Shown: piece by piece, positions 25,263 to 33,208 of the stretch
How positions within the stretch are numbered: position 1 is the first letter of the stretch
How the letters are laid out: each line of letters starts with the position of its first letter
Source: Lacunisphaera limnophila
GTDB lineage: Bacteria > Verrucomicrobiota > Verrucomicrobiia > Opitutales > Opitutaceae
Direction of reading: 5' to 3'
Length of the DNA: 64,000 bases
Assembly (NCBI RefSeq): GCF_001746835.1
Contig: NZ_CP016094.1
Location: forward strand, 2,232,001-2,296,000
Translations under genes and position numbers: made by a program
The notes under the pieces: generated by a model
Told to the model about the DNA's origin: nothing
Seen by the model: the letters and a program-made list of their open reading frames with translations, nothing else
The model's database searches: none

Positions 25263-26189
25263 TCACCGGCGGTGGCCCGCGGCCATGCGGGCGTGGAAGA
25301 AGCGGACGAGGGCCTCGAGGCGTTCCTGGTCAGGGCGGACGGTGAGGCGGCTCAGCGGGTTGGGAAAGAGGCTGCGAAAGGCGGCGTCGCGCTGGGCGAC
25401 CCAATCCGCGTGGGCGGCCTGTTGGGCGGAGGAGGCGCCGTTGAGGTTGACGAGGCGGCCGGCGACGGGGTCGTAGGTGGTCAGGATGCGGCCGGCGGGC
25501 AGCTCGCGGTCCCAGGGATCCTCGACGCGGAAGCCCATGGTCTGGTAGCGGCGGGAGAGGACGGTCCAGCCCTCGGGCTCGATGCGCGGCGGGAAATCAC
25601 CGAGCCAGATCAGGATGCTGTGGCGGGGGGCGGCCTTGGCTAAAAGTCTCCAGGGGACAAAGCCGGAAGGAGGAGGGCTGACGGCGGAGGACAGCGCGGG
25701 GGCGGGCTGGCCGAGGAGTTGGGCGGCGGCGTGCAGGATCTGGCCGCGGCCCCGGACGGGTTCCTTGATCGTGTAGCCGGCGGGGGAGGCGTGGAGGAAG
25801 CCCACGCGGTCCCGGTTGACGGCACCGAGCATCATGACCAGGCCGGCGAGTTCGAGCAGGGCCTCGCGCTTGGACTGGGCGCCGGAGCCGAACTGGAGGC
25901 TGACGCTGTCCTCGAAGAGCAGGAGGAGGGAGACCTCGCGTTCCTCGATGAACTTCTTGCGGTAGGGTTCGCCGAGGCGGGCGGTGACGTTCCAGTCGAT
26001 GTCGCGGATGTCGTCGCCGAAGGTGTATTTGACGACCTGGTCGAACTCCATGCCGCGACCGCGGAAGGCGGAGCGGTATTCGCCGCTGAGCACGTTCTCG
26101 ACCGCATGGCGCACGCGCCACTCGAGCTGCTTCAACAGCGCGAGCTGGGAAGTGACGAGATTGGTGTGCTCTGAGACGGGAGAGGGCAT
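25263..26189 (-). CDS. DUF58 domain-containing protein (MoxR/Bat operon)
   Basis: 308 residues, soluble. The DUF58 signature DDIRDIDWNVTARLGEPYRK followed by FIEERE (~55-80) is clear, and LLFEDSVSLQFGS begins the VWA-like part. DUF58 proteins pair with MoxR ATPases. Its position between moxR and batA is the canonical order. A repeat-derived stretch (SSAVSPPPSGFVPW, ~165-180) is inserted in the middle. The 115-base gap after it holds the 25157 repeat. Confidence 0.93.
   Translation of the reverse strand: MPSPVSEHTNLVTSQLALLKQLEWRVRHAVENVLSGEYRSAFRGRGMEFDQVVKYTFGDDIRDIDWNVTARLGEPYRKKFIEEREVSLLLLFEDSVSLQFGSGAQSKREALLELAGLVMMLGAVNRDRVGFLHASPAGYTIKEPVRGRGQILHAAAQLLGQPAPALSSAVSPPPSGFVPWRLLAKAAPRHSILIWLGDFPPRIEPEGWTVLSRRYQTMGFRVEDPWDRELPAGRILTTYDPVAGRLVNLNGASSAQQAAHADWVAQRDAAFRSLFPNPLSRLTVRPDQERLEALVRFFHARMAAGHRR
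25652..25695. repeat. GGACAAAGCCGGAAGGAGGA repeat inside the DUF58 gene
   Basis: Degenerate copy of the GGACGGAGGA-type repeat (see 22957-22997), ending GACGGCGGAGGACAGC. Translated as part of SSAVSPPPSGFVPW. Confidence 0.5.
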
Positions 26190-26195
26190 TTTTAA

Positions 26196-26296
26196 ATCGT
26201 TCTCTTAATCATAATCTTTCTCGTTCGCTCGGGCCCCGATTGGTTCGTTGCGGAAAAGCTGGGGAGAACGATTGCGATTAAGAGAATGAGAACGAT
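26196..26296. repeat. 100-base imperfect palindrome filling the moxR/DUF58 gap
   Basis: The left arm (26196-26225: ATCGTTCTCTTAATC...TTTCTCGTT) pairs with the right arm (26264-26296: GAGAACGATTGCGATTAAGAG...GAGAACGAT) around a GC-rich centre. It takes up almost all of the gap, and its last base is part of the moxR stop codon. Confidence 0.7.
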
Positions 26297-27270
26297 CAAA
26301 CCTTCGCCGGTACGGGCGTGCGGATGAGGACCTGGTCGAGGACCTTGTCGGTGGAGAGGCCCTCGGCCTCGGCCTCGTAGGTGAGGCCGACGCGGTGGCG
26401 GAGGGCGTCGTGGAAGATTTCCTGGACGAGGGCGGGGGAGAGGTAGTCGGCGCCGCGGAGCCAGGCGAGGGCGCGGCCGGCCTGGAAGAGGGCGAGGGAG
26501 GCACGGGGGGAGGCGCCGAAGTTGAGCAGGCGGCGGGCGTTGCCGGTGCCCTCGGCCTGGGCGGCGAGGTCGCGGGAACTGCGGACGAGCGCGAGGATGT
26601 AGGCCTGCACGGCGGGGGCGACGTGGATCTGGTCGACCTGGCTGCGGAGCTCGAGGAGTTCCTCGCCGCTGGTGACGGCCTTGAGGACAGGGGACTTGGT
26701 GACCTGGCCCCAGCGCTCCATCATGAGGGATTCCTCGGCGGCCGAGGGATAATCGACGAGGAGCTTGAAGAGGAAGCGGTCGGTCTGGGCCTCGGGGAGC
26801 GGGTAGGTGCCCTCCTGCTCGACCGGATTCTGGGTGGCCATTACGAAGAAAGGCTTCGGGAGGATGTGGGAGTTGCCCCCGATGGTGACCTGGCGTTCCT
26901 GCATGGCCTCGAGGAGGGCGGACTGGACCTTGGCAGGGGCGCGGTTGATTTCGTCGGCGAGGACGAGGTTGGCGAAGATCGGGCCCTTGTGCGTGGCGAA
27001 GCCGCCGTCCTTGGGGGAGAAGATCATGGTGCCCACGACATCGCTGGGGAGGAGGTCGGGGGTGAACTGGATGCGCTCGAACTGGACGCCCAGGGCGGTG
27101 CCGAGGGACTTGATGAGCAGGGTCTTGGCGAGACCGGGCATGCCCTCGAGGAGGACGTGGCCGTTGGCCAGGAGGGCGACGAGCATGCGTTCGATGACGG
27201 CATCCTGGCCGATGACGGCCTGACCGATTTCATCGCGGAGTTTTTGGGACCAGGTGGGACCGGTGATCAT
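26296..27270 (-). CDS. MoxR-family AAA+ ATPase
   Basis: 324 residues. Walker A GMPGLAKT (~43-50), Walker B LVLADEINRAPAK (~107-119), sensor-type motifs MATQNP and LPEAQTDRF, and the C-terminal lid. First gene of the moxR-DUF58-batA-batB-batD operon on the minus strand. MoxR ATPases act as chaperone-like motors on VWA proteins. The 197-base leader upstream (27271-27467) is strongly purine-biased on the plus strand next to the start; no promoter could be picked out. Confidence 0.95.
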   Translation of the reverse strand: MITGPTWSQKLRDEIGQAVIGQDAVIERMLVALLANGHVLLEGMPGLAKTLLIKSLGTALGVQFERIQFTPDLLPSDVVGTMIFSPKDGGFATHKGPIFANLVLADEINRAPAKVQSALLEAMQERQVTIGGNSHILPKPFFVMATQNPVEQEGTYPLPEAQTDRFLFKLLVDYPSAAEESLMMERWGQVTKSPVLKAVTSGEELLELRSQVDQIHVAPAVQAYILALVRSSRDLAAQAEGTGNARRLLNFGASPRASLALFQAGRALAWLRGADYLSPALVQEIFHDALRHRVGLTYEAEAEGLSTDKVLDQVLIRTPVPAKV

Positions 27271-27467
27271 AGGGGGAGGGTGAAGGTGGGAGTAAAAGTG
27301 AGGGGGAGGGGGACCCGGTTAAAGAGCAAGTTTGGGCGCAACCCGGAGGGAAAGTGAAGGGGGTGGGTCTGAGAGTGACAAGAGCTGATCCTAGGCGGGA
27401 AGCGGGCGGGGGACAGGCGGACGTTTGACTCCATGGACGGACGGGGGTTTCGTGCGGGCTCTGACTT

Positions 27468-27875
27468 ATGGCTGATTTTCCGGATATCGTGGAAGCGTCG
27501 CTGCGGGCGCGATTTGTCTCCTTGCGGGTAAAGCCTGACGAGGTCGAGGAGTGTTTCATCCGCGGGGCGGGGGCCGGCGGGCAGAAGATCAACAAGACCT
27601 CGTCGACGGTGCGGTTGCGGCACCTGCCCACCGGGGTCGAGGTGCGCTGTCAGCGAGAACGCAACCAGTCGGTCAACCGGCTGCTGGCGTGGACGGATCT
27701 GGCGGAAAAGCTGGAATGGCGCAAAGCCGAGACGGTCAACCACCAGCAGGCGGCGCGCGAGCTGGTGCGGCGGCAGAAGCGGCAGAAATCCCGCGGGCAG
27801 AAGGCGCGCATGATCGAGGGCAAGAAGCACCGGGCGAAGATCAAGGCGACGCGCGGGCGGGGGAGGGAGGAGTAA
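27468..27875 (+). CDS. Release-factor-like peptidyl-tRNA hydrolase domain protein (GGQ, ArfB-like)
   Basis: 135 residues with a class-I release factor catalytic domain: RGAGAGGQKINKTSSTVRL carries the GGQ loop that triggers peptidyl-tRNA hydrolysis (~36-40). There are no codon-recognition domains. The C-terminus is a highly basic tail (RRQKRQKSRGQKARMIEGKK), as in ArfB/YaeJ, which enters the empty mRNA channel of stalled ribosomes. It could be a ribosome-rescue factor; it could also be the RF-H type, which needs a partner RtcB not seen here. Convergent with the next gene by 14 bases. Confidence 0.88.
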   Translation: MADFPDIVEASLRARFVSLRVKPDEVEECFIRGAGAGGQKINKTSSTVRLRHLPTGVEVRCQRERNQSVNRLLAWTDLAEKLEWRKAETVNHQQAARELVRRQKRQKSRGQKARMIEGKKHRAKIKATRGRGREE

Positions 27876-27889
27876 GGCGGCCGGCCGGC

Positions 27890-28168
27890 TCAGCGGAAAA
27901 AGCCGGTGGTCGCCAGCAGCAGGCCCAGCCAGATCGTCGCGCTAGCGTAGCGGGGGAGGAATTTTTCCAGGTGGCGGTCGATGGCGTCGGGTTGGCCGGG
28001 GGCGGATGGGTCGGCGGGGGTGGCGTCGAGGAGCTCGTGGTGCCGGCGGTTGGCCTGGGAGCGGGCGCTGCTGCGGGCGATGCCGCGCATGACGAAGCCG
28101 GCGATGATCAGGCACACGCCGAGGGGGAGGAGGACCGCGCGGCGGGTGAGGAGATCGAGAAAATCCAT
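27890..28168 (-). CDS. Small membrane protein, unknown function
   Basis: 92 residues from ATG 28168 (MDFLDLLTRRAVLLPLGVCL). Two helices lie at ~10-28 and ~75-91 (ATIWLGLLLATTGFFR), with a polar middle. Not recognised. It follows the MOSC gene on the same strand after 58 bases that contain a GGCGGGGC-type hairpin. Confidence 0.6.
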   Translation of the reverse strand: MDFLDLLTRRAVLLPLGVCLIIAGFVMRGIARSSARSQANRRHHELLDATPADPSAPGQPDAIDRHLEKFLPRYASATIWLGLLLATTGFFR

Positions 28169-28226
28169 GGGGCAGGCAGGGGCGAGGGCGGGGCTTGCGG
28201 GGTGGGGGCACCCCGCCTCCATGGGA

Positions 28227-29048
28227 TCAGAGGGGCATGACGGCGTCGCCGAGGCGGATGGTGCCGAGCTTGGTCTCGTGGATCAGGTTCACGCCGAAGT
28301 TCACGTCGGAGGGATCGGTCGCGTCGCGCCGGAAGGTAGCGAGGGTTTTCAGCGGTTCCTTGCCCAGGCGTTCGCCGGTGAGCTGGTCGGTGGTCGTCAT
28401 GATACAGCGGGCGCACGGGCCGCCGTTGCGCAAGACAGTGTCGCCGATGCGCACGCGGGTCCAGGTGTCCTCTGCGAAGGCGGCGCAGCCGTCGATCACG
28501 AGGTTGGGGCGGAAGCGGTCCATCGTGACGGGTTCGCCGTGGTTTTCCTGGATGCGGTCGTTGAGGTGGGCGAGGGAGCCCTCGCTGAGGGCGAGCAGGG
28601 GGTAGGCGTCGGCGAAGGAGACGACGTCGCCGGGCCGCGCGGTGGCCTTGATGATCGGACGGGAGAAGGCCGGGCCGATGCGGACGAGGTGGCAGGTTTG
28701 GCCGAGCGCGGTGCTGAGCCAGGCGGCGGCGACGGGACCGCAATCCTCGGCCTGGAGGCCCTCGCTTTTCCAGATGCTGACGAGGCGTACGGGGGCGTGC
28801 GGGTCGGGGGCGGTAGGCACGACGATCTGGCCGGCTCCGTCGGCGGAGAGGGTCATCGTGCCGGCGGAGAGCCGGGCGGTGATCAGCGCCATGCGGGGGA
28901 CGGTGCGCTGGGTGAGGAATTTGCCAGTGGGGTCGACGACGAGGAAGCGGCGGTCACCCACGAAGCCGAGGGCGTCGAGCTCGACTGCCGGCACGGCGCA
29001 GCCGCGCAGGGATTTCACGGGGTAGAGGAAGAGGCCGGCGACGTGCAT
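28227..29048 (-). CDS. MOSC domain-containing protein (YcbX-like)
   Basis: 273 residues. The N-terminal MOSC beta-barrel opens LFLYPVKSLRGCAVPAVELD, followed by the typical GDRRFLVVD. The MOSC domain proper includes RFRPNLVIDG and the conserved cysteine segment GGPCARCIMTTTD (~205-217), the likely molybdenum-cofactor sulfur ligand. Homologs such as YcbX reduce N-hydroxylated base analogues. No [2Fe-2S] domain is fused here, so electrons must come from a separate partner. Confidence 0.92.
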   Translation of the reverse strand: MHVAGLFLYPVKSLRGCAVPAVELDALGFVGDRRFLVVDPTGKFLTQRTVPRMALITARLSAGTMTLSADGAGQIVVPTAPDPHAPVRLVSIWKSEGLQAEDCGPVAAAWLSTALGQTCHLVRIGPAFSRPIIKATARPGDVVSFADAYPLLALSEGSLAHLNDRIQENHGEPVTMDRFRPNLVIDGCAAFAEDTWTRVRIGDTVLRNGGPCARCIMTTTDQLTGERLGKEPLKTLATFRRDATDPSDVNFGVNLIHETKLGTIRLGDAVMPL

Positions 29049-29057
29049 GGGCGAACT

Positions 29058-29152
29058 GAGTAGCGAGTAGCGGGTAGGGCGGAGCGAGTAGAAAGGCAGG
29101 AGCGGTGGCTTGGTCTTGGAAAGCTCGCTACCCGCTACTCACTACCCGCTAC
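29058..29152. repeat. AGTAGCGAGTAGCGGGTAG tandem/inverted block
   Basis: Direct units at 29058-29077 and inverted units at 29122-29152 (CTCGCTACCCGCTACTCACT...) around a unique centre. The right half runs into the coding end of the 29135-29497 gene and supplies its last four residues and stop codon. The same unit lies inside the batD-like gene (20693-20724). Confidence 0.7.
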
Positions 29153-29497
29153 TTTCCTGGTGTAGTTCACCAAGTAGAGCTCGGGGTCTTCGCCGGTGTG
29201 GAATTTCTCGGGGCGGGCGCCGCCGAGGCCGTAGCAGATGGAGAGGGCTTCGCCGGCAAATTTGAAAATCCCGGGGATGGTCTTGCCGGCGTTTGGGCCG
29301 TCGACGCCATGCAGGCTGAGGTGGCCGTCGGCGTCGATCGTGTAGGTGCCGCGGTCGGCGGTGTGGCCGCCGAAGCGGACGGCGTACTGTCCGGCCGTCA
29401 GCTCGATCTCCATTTTTTCGAGCATCATTTTCGGCGCCTCCTCGCCGCCGAGTTCGGCGTAGAGGGGCTGCCAGATGCCTTCGAGGGAGTGGTTCAT
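29135..29497 (-). CDS. TIGR03067-like small domain protein
   Basis: 120 residues from ATG 29497 (MNHSLEGIWQPLYAELGGEE); upstream in-frame residues are encoded by repeat DNA. The lipocalin-like layout (LEGIWQPLYAE, MEIELTAGQYAVRFGG, GTYTIDADGHLSL, IPGIFKFAGEALSICYGL) matches the TIGR03067 family, common in Planctomycetota and Verrucomicrobiota, with unknown function. No signal peptide. The last residues (AGSE) and the stop are encoded by the adjacent repeat. Confidence 0.7.
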   Translation of the reverse strand: MNHSLEGIWQPLYAELGGEEAPKMMLEKMEIELTAGQYAVRFGGHTADRGTYTIDADGHLSLHGVDGPNAGKTIPGIFKFAGEALSICYGLGGARPEKFHTGEDPELYLVNYTRKVAGSE

Positions 29498-29507
29498 GGG
29501 GAAGATT

Positions 29508-29538
29508 GGCCACGAAAAGGCACGAGAAGTCACGAAAA
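29508..29538. repeat. Diverged arm of the GGCC(G/A)CAAAAAGCAC repeat family
   Basis: GGCCACGAAAAGGCACGAGA continuing into AGTCACGAAAA; same rhythm as 13203-13230. It sits just before the 29135-29497 start codon (on the minus strand). Confidence 0.5.
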
Positions 29539-29634
29539 GAAAAACCACGGCGGGTTGCCGCGGTTCCACCCAAGGCGGGAGAGTGAGGCGGTCCGCAGGG
29601 ACGCGGACCCTCCAGGATTAAGTCTGGGATGAAG

Positions 29635-29662
29635 CCAACCGGCGCGGAGCGCGGGTTCCACC
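29635..29662. repeat. Hairpin of the AACC...GGTTCCACC family
   Basis: CCAACCGGCGCGGAGCGCGG then GTTCCACC, next to a second hairpin GGTCCGCAGGGACGCGGACC at 29590-29609. It lies directly after the rmuC stop and may terminate it. Compare 2645-2673 and 50620-50682. Confidence 0.6.
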
Positions 29663-29665
29663 GGT

Positions 29666-30958
29666 TTAGGCGCGCTTGAGGACGTCGCGGGGGGTGGTCT
29701 CGACGGGGGCGGGTTCGGTGAGTTCCTTGGCGCCCTTGGCGCCGAGCTCGTTGAACTTGCGGGCGCCGGGGAGGACGGTGGACTCGAAGGAGCCGACGGC
29801 GGAGTTGTAGGCCTTGCTGGCGGTCTCGAGGCCGCGGCCGACCTTGTCGAGGTTGTCGGCGAAGCCGGCGATGCGGTCGTAGAGCGTGCGGCCGAGGTCG
29901 GCGATGACCTGGGCGTTCTTCGAGATATCCTCCTGGCGCCAGCCGTAGGCGGCGGCCTTGAGGAGGGCGATGAGGGTGGCGGGGGTGGCGAGCAGGACCT
30001 TCTTCGCGATGGCGCGGTCGATGAGGGAGGGGTCGCCCTGGAGGGCGCCGGAGAGGAACTGGTCGCCGGGGAGGAAGAGGACGACGAACTCGGGGGAGGG
30101 TTGGAACTGTTCCCAGTAGTTCTTCGCGCCGAGGGCGTCGATGTGGTTGCGGACCTTGGTGGCGTGCTCGGCGAGCTTGGCGGTGCGGACGGTGTCGTCG
30201 GAAGCGTTCACGGCCTCGCGGTAGGCGTCGTTGGGGGCCTTGGCGTCGACGACGATCTGCTGGCCGCCCGGGAGACGGACGATAAGGTCGGGGCGGAAGC
30301 CGCCCGTGGACTGCTGCTCCGTGAAGTCGCAGTAGCTGGACATGCCGGAGAGCTCGACGACGCGGCGGAGCTGGAGTTCGCCCCAGGTGCCGGCGGTGGT
30401 GGTGGAGCGGAGGGCGGTGGTGAGCTTGGCGGCCTCGGCCTGGAGGGAGACCTGGGCGGTGCCGAGGGATTTCAACTGCTCGGAGAGCTGGCCGTAGGCG
30501 GAGGCGCGGGCCTTCTCGATCTCGCCGATCTTGGCGTCGACCTTCTCGAGCGATTCCTTGAGGGGCTTGACCAGCGAGTCGATGGCCTGCTGGCGCTTGC
30601 CGAGCTCGTCGGCGGACTGCTGGTGGAGCTTGCCGAAGGACTCGCGGGCGAGCTTGAGGAACTCGTCGGTGTTCTTGCTCAGGGCGTCGGCGGACAGGGC
30701 CTTGAACGACGTGGTGAGGCGCTCGTGGGCGTCGGTGAGGGCGGCGATCTTCTCGGCGGCGGCGGCGCGCTCGCCGGCGAGGGCGGACTCGATTTGAGAT
30801 TTGAGGGCTGAGATTTCAGCGAGGCTGGCGCGGGTGGTGGCGAGGTCGGCCTCGAGGAGCCGGGCGCGCTCGGCGGTGGCGGCGGCGCGGGACTGGGCGA
30901 TGAACCAGCCGAGGGCGGCGCCGACGAGGAGGGTGAGGACAATAAAAAGGATATCCAT
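29666..30958 (-). CDS. rmuC: DNA recombination protein RmuC
   Basis: 430 residues. An N-terminal membrane anchor (MDILFIVLTLLVGAALGWFI) is followed by a long coiled coil (~25-170), then the nuclease-like RmuC domain (~185-375) with GTWGELQLRRVVELSGM, FRPDLIVRLPGGQQIVVDAK and the PD-(D/E)xK-like DAKAP. RmuC limits inversions at short inverted repeats. That is notable in a genome so rich in palindromes, although rmuC is widespread. Confidence 0.95.
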   Translation of the reverse strand: MDILFIVLTLLVGAALGWFIAQSRAAATAERARLLEADLATTRASLAEISALKSQIESALAGERAAAAEKIAALTDAHERLTTSFKALSADALSKNTDEFLKLARESFGKLHQQSADELGKRQQAIDSLVKPLKESLEKVDAKIGEIEKARASAYGQLSEQLKSLGTAQVSLQAEAAKLTTALRSTTTAGTWGELQLRRVVELSGMSSYCDFTEQQSTGGFRPDLIVRLPGGQQIVVDAKAPNDAYREAVNASDDTVRTAKLAEHATKVRNHIDALGAKNYWEQFQPSPEFVVLFLPGDQFLSGALQGDPSLIDRAIAKKVLLATPATLIALLKAAAYGWRQEDISKNAQVIADLGRTLYDRIAGFADNLDKVGRGLETASKAYNSAVGSFESTVLPGARKFNELGAKGAKELTEPAPVETTPRDVLKRA

Positions 30959-31043
30959 CCAGCCGGCACGTTAGCCGCAGGTCCGCAGGTGTCGAGCATC
31001 GGCCGGACTTGCCTCATCCCCCTCAACCCGGCACGGTGCAGGC

Positions 31044-31337
31044 ATGACCGGCGAGGAGACGATCGTGGCATTTTCGGCGGCGGCAGCCCTGATTCCCTTG
31101 GGCTTGGGCTTATTTTTCGCCGGGCGGCTGCGCTCGGCGAGTTATGGCTGGCTGCTCGTTCTATGTGCCGTGCTTTGCGGAATCAGCATTCACAGTTTCT
31201 ACGAAATGCTGGTGCTAAACGTCTATCCGGTGGTGATGCCGCTGGTGCTTTATTCCTTCGGGTGGCTCGGAGCGTCCATCATCACGGGCAAGGGCTACCT
31301 CCGCTGGCGACGGCAGCAAAGGGAGAAAGGGGCGTAG
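31044..31337 (+). CDS. Small three-helix membrane protein, unknown function
   Basis: 97 residues. Helices lie at ~8-26, ~34-51 and ~60-77 (WLLVLCAVLCGISIHSF; VMPLVLYSFGWLGASI), with a basic end (RWRRQQREKGA). Not recognised. Divergent from rmuC (85 bases) and convergent with the kinase gene ending at 31364. Confidence 0.65.
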   Translation: MTGEETIVAFSAAAALIPLGLGLFFAGRLRSASYGWLLVLCAVLCGISIHSFYEMLVLNVYPVVMPLVLYSFGWLGASIITGKGYLRWRRQQREKGA

Positions 31338-31363
31338 CAGGAAGCCGCCGCCGGGTCGATGGC

Positions 31364-33208
31364 TCAGGCCCGGAGGGAGCCGAGGGAGATCTGGATGTCG
31401 GTGCCCTTGAGACCGGGGCCGGCCTGGAGGGTGCCGCCGTGGAGGCGGAGGATCTCGCGGGCGAGGAACACGGAGAGGCGGCCCTGGTTGGGGGTGGAGC
31501 CGGCGGCGGGGAGGGGGAGGGTGCCGTCGAGTTCGAGGCGCTTGCCCTCGATGGTGATGACGGCCTGGCGCTGGGCGCCGGTGCCGACGGCGCGCAGGGT
31601 GAGGATGAGGTGCGAGAGGCCCTCGTCGGGGCGGTTGGCGGAGATGGCGTCGAGCAGGGCGCCGAAGGCGAACTTGACGAGGCCGGCGTCGAGTTGGAGG
31701 ACGAGTTGTTCCTCGACGAAGCGGGTGGTGAGGGAGCGCTCGGTGGCGAGCTCGCTGAGCAGCAGGTTGAGGTTGACGGCCTTGGCGGTGGGGGCGGCGA
31801 GTTCGCTGAGCAGTGTGGCGTGTTCGTTGAGGAGCTTGAGCTTGGCGATCTCGGAGGTGAGGGCGACGTCGCGGGCGAGGGAAACGCCGCTGATGGCCGG
31901 CGTGCTCTCGTTGCCGGCCGGCGGGGAACCCATAGGCGGGTTGCTGCCGCGGCCGAGGAGCTGGACGAAGGTGACGAGGGAGACGAGCGGGTTGGAGAGC
32001 TCGTGGCTGAGGGTGAGGCCGAGGTTGCGGAAGAGCTCGCGGCGGTGCTGCTCGAGGAGGGCGGCGATGCGCTCGATCTCGGGGGCGGATTCCTCCCAAA
32101 CGGTCCACACGCCGTCGATCTCGGGGACGGGGCCGGCGGTGATGCGGAAGCGGTAGGGGAGACGGGGGGGCTGGGTGACGGTCTTCTGCGTGTGCAGGGC
32201 CTCGCTGGCGACGGCGCGGACCTCGACGGGCAACTCGGTGGTGGAGAGCTCGGCGCGGGTGAGGAGGCGGGAGCCGGAGAGGTACTTGGCGCGGAGCGTG
32301 GCCGTGGTGAGGGACTGGTTGTAGTCCTCGAGCGAGGCGCAGCGCTCGAGGCAGCGCTCCAGGAGGCGGCCGTGCAGCACGGCGCGGAACTTGTCGGTCT
32401 CGCGGTAGGGCGCGCCGTCGGCGCGCGGGCCGAGGGCCATCCAGCCGAGGAGCTGGCCGTGGGTGTGGAGCGGGATGATGAAGCGGGCGCCCCAGCCGAC
32501 CATCTGCTGGCGGATGGGGGCGTCGAGAGCGGGGTCATCGATGCCGGCCCACTGGTTGAGGTCGAGGGCGGCGGGGTGTTCCTCGAGCCAGAGGACGAGG
32601 GGGTGGGCGGCCTCGCAGCGGTGGGATTCGTCGTCGGAGACAAAGCCGTCGAACTGACGGAAGAAATAAAGGACCTTGCCGGAGCGGAGATTATAGCGGG
32701 CGGCGCGGCGGAACTCGTCGAGCAGGCGGGGCCGGTCGTCGAGGTGGGCGAGGGCGCTCTCGAGGAATTCCCAGGACTCGACGGCGTCGGCGGCGGGGGC
32801 GGTGACCTCGCGCGGGAAGGGGGTTTCGCTGCGGCGCGTGCGCTCGAGCGCGGACTGCAGCTGGGAGTTCTTGTCGGCGATTTCCTCGAGGAGGCTCACG
32901 CATTCACCGAGGCGGGTGCGGCTTTCCTCGTAGCTGAGGAAGAGGCGGGCGGCGCGGTTCTGCCGGGCCTGTTCAAAGGGGTGGCTGTGGGGTTCGCCGA
33001 CGAGGATGACGAGGGTGCCGTGGCCGGTGCTGAGGCGGGCGCGCGGGTCGTTGAGGTCGGAGACCCAGACGCGGGCGCCGGGGCGGAGCAGTTCGCGCTG
33101 GAGGTCGGAGGGGCGGGCGAAGACGGCGGGTTCGCGGGGGGCGAGAAGCTTTTTCCATGCGGCCTCGAGGCCGGGATCTGAGGTGGTCAGGATAAGGGTG
33201 GCGGGCAT
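31364..33208 (-). CDS. Degenerate histidine-kinase-like protein
   Basis: 614 residues, soluble, from ATG 33208, which overlaps the upstream kinase gene by 22 bases. The N-terminal ~100 residues look like an eroded receiver-type fold, then a short coiled coil, a GAF-like middle (~150-330), and a dimerisation/phosphoacceptor helix with an intact H-box (LSHELSNPLVSLV, ~405). The ATP-binding part is abnormal: the N-box asparagine position reads GALLDAISAN, and no DxGxG motif is found. A G-box-like end remains (LAREILRLHGGTLQ). It may be a phosphotransfer or regulatory pseudokinase for the neighbouring kinase; this is an inference. Confidence 0.8.
   Translation of the reverse strand: MPATLILTTSDPGLEAAWKKLLAPREPAVFARPSDLQRELLRPGARVWVSDLNDPRARLSTGHGTLVILVGEPHSHPFEQARQNRAARLFLSYEESRTRLGECVSLLEEIADKNSQLQSALERTRRSETPFPREVTAPAADAVESWEFLESALAHLDDRPRLLDEFRRAARYNLRSGKVLYFFRQFDGFVSDDESHRCEAAHPLVLWLEEHPAALDLNQWAGIDDPALDAPIRQQMVGWGARFIIPLHTHGQLLGWMALGPRADGAPYRETDKFRAVLHGRLLERCLERCASLEDYNQSLTTATLRAKYLSGSRLLTRAELSTTELPVEVRAVASEALHTQKTVTQPPRLPYRFRITAGPVPEIDGVWTVWEESAPEIERIAALLEQHRRELFRNLGLTLSHELSNPLVSLVTFVQLLGRGSNPPMGSPPAGNESTPAISGVSLARDVALTSEIAKLKLLNEHATLLSELAAPTAKAVNLNLLLSELATERSLTTRFVEEQLVLQLDAGLVKFAFGALLDAISANRPDEGLSHLILTLRAVGTGAQRQAVITIEGKRLELDGTLPLPAAGSTPNQGRLSVFLAREILRLHGGTLQAGPGLKGTDIQISLGSLRA

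Noticed and set aside
29058-29152. CRISPR-like array
   Set aside because: The units are 8-19 bases, directly abutting or inverted, with no regular spacers and no cas genes nearby.
30989-33181. A 730-codon open frame on the plus strand
   Set aside because: It overlaps the well-supported kinase-like gene on the other strand and translates to low-complexity Glu/Gly/Ala sequence. The real plus-strand gene here is the small membrane protein at 31044-31337.
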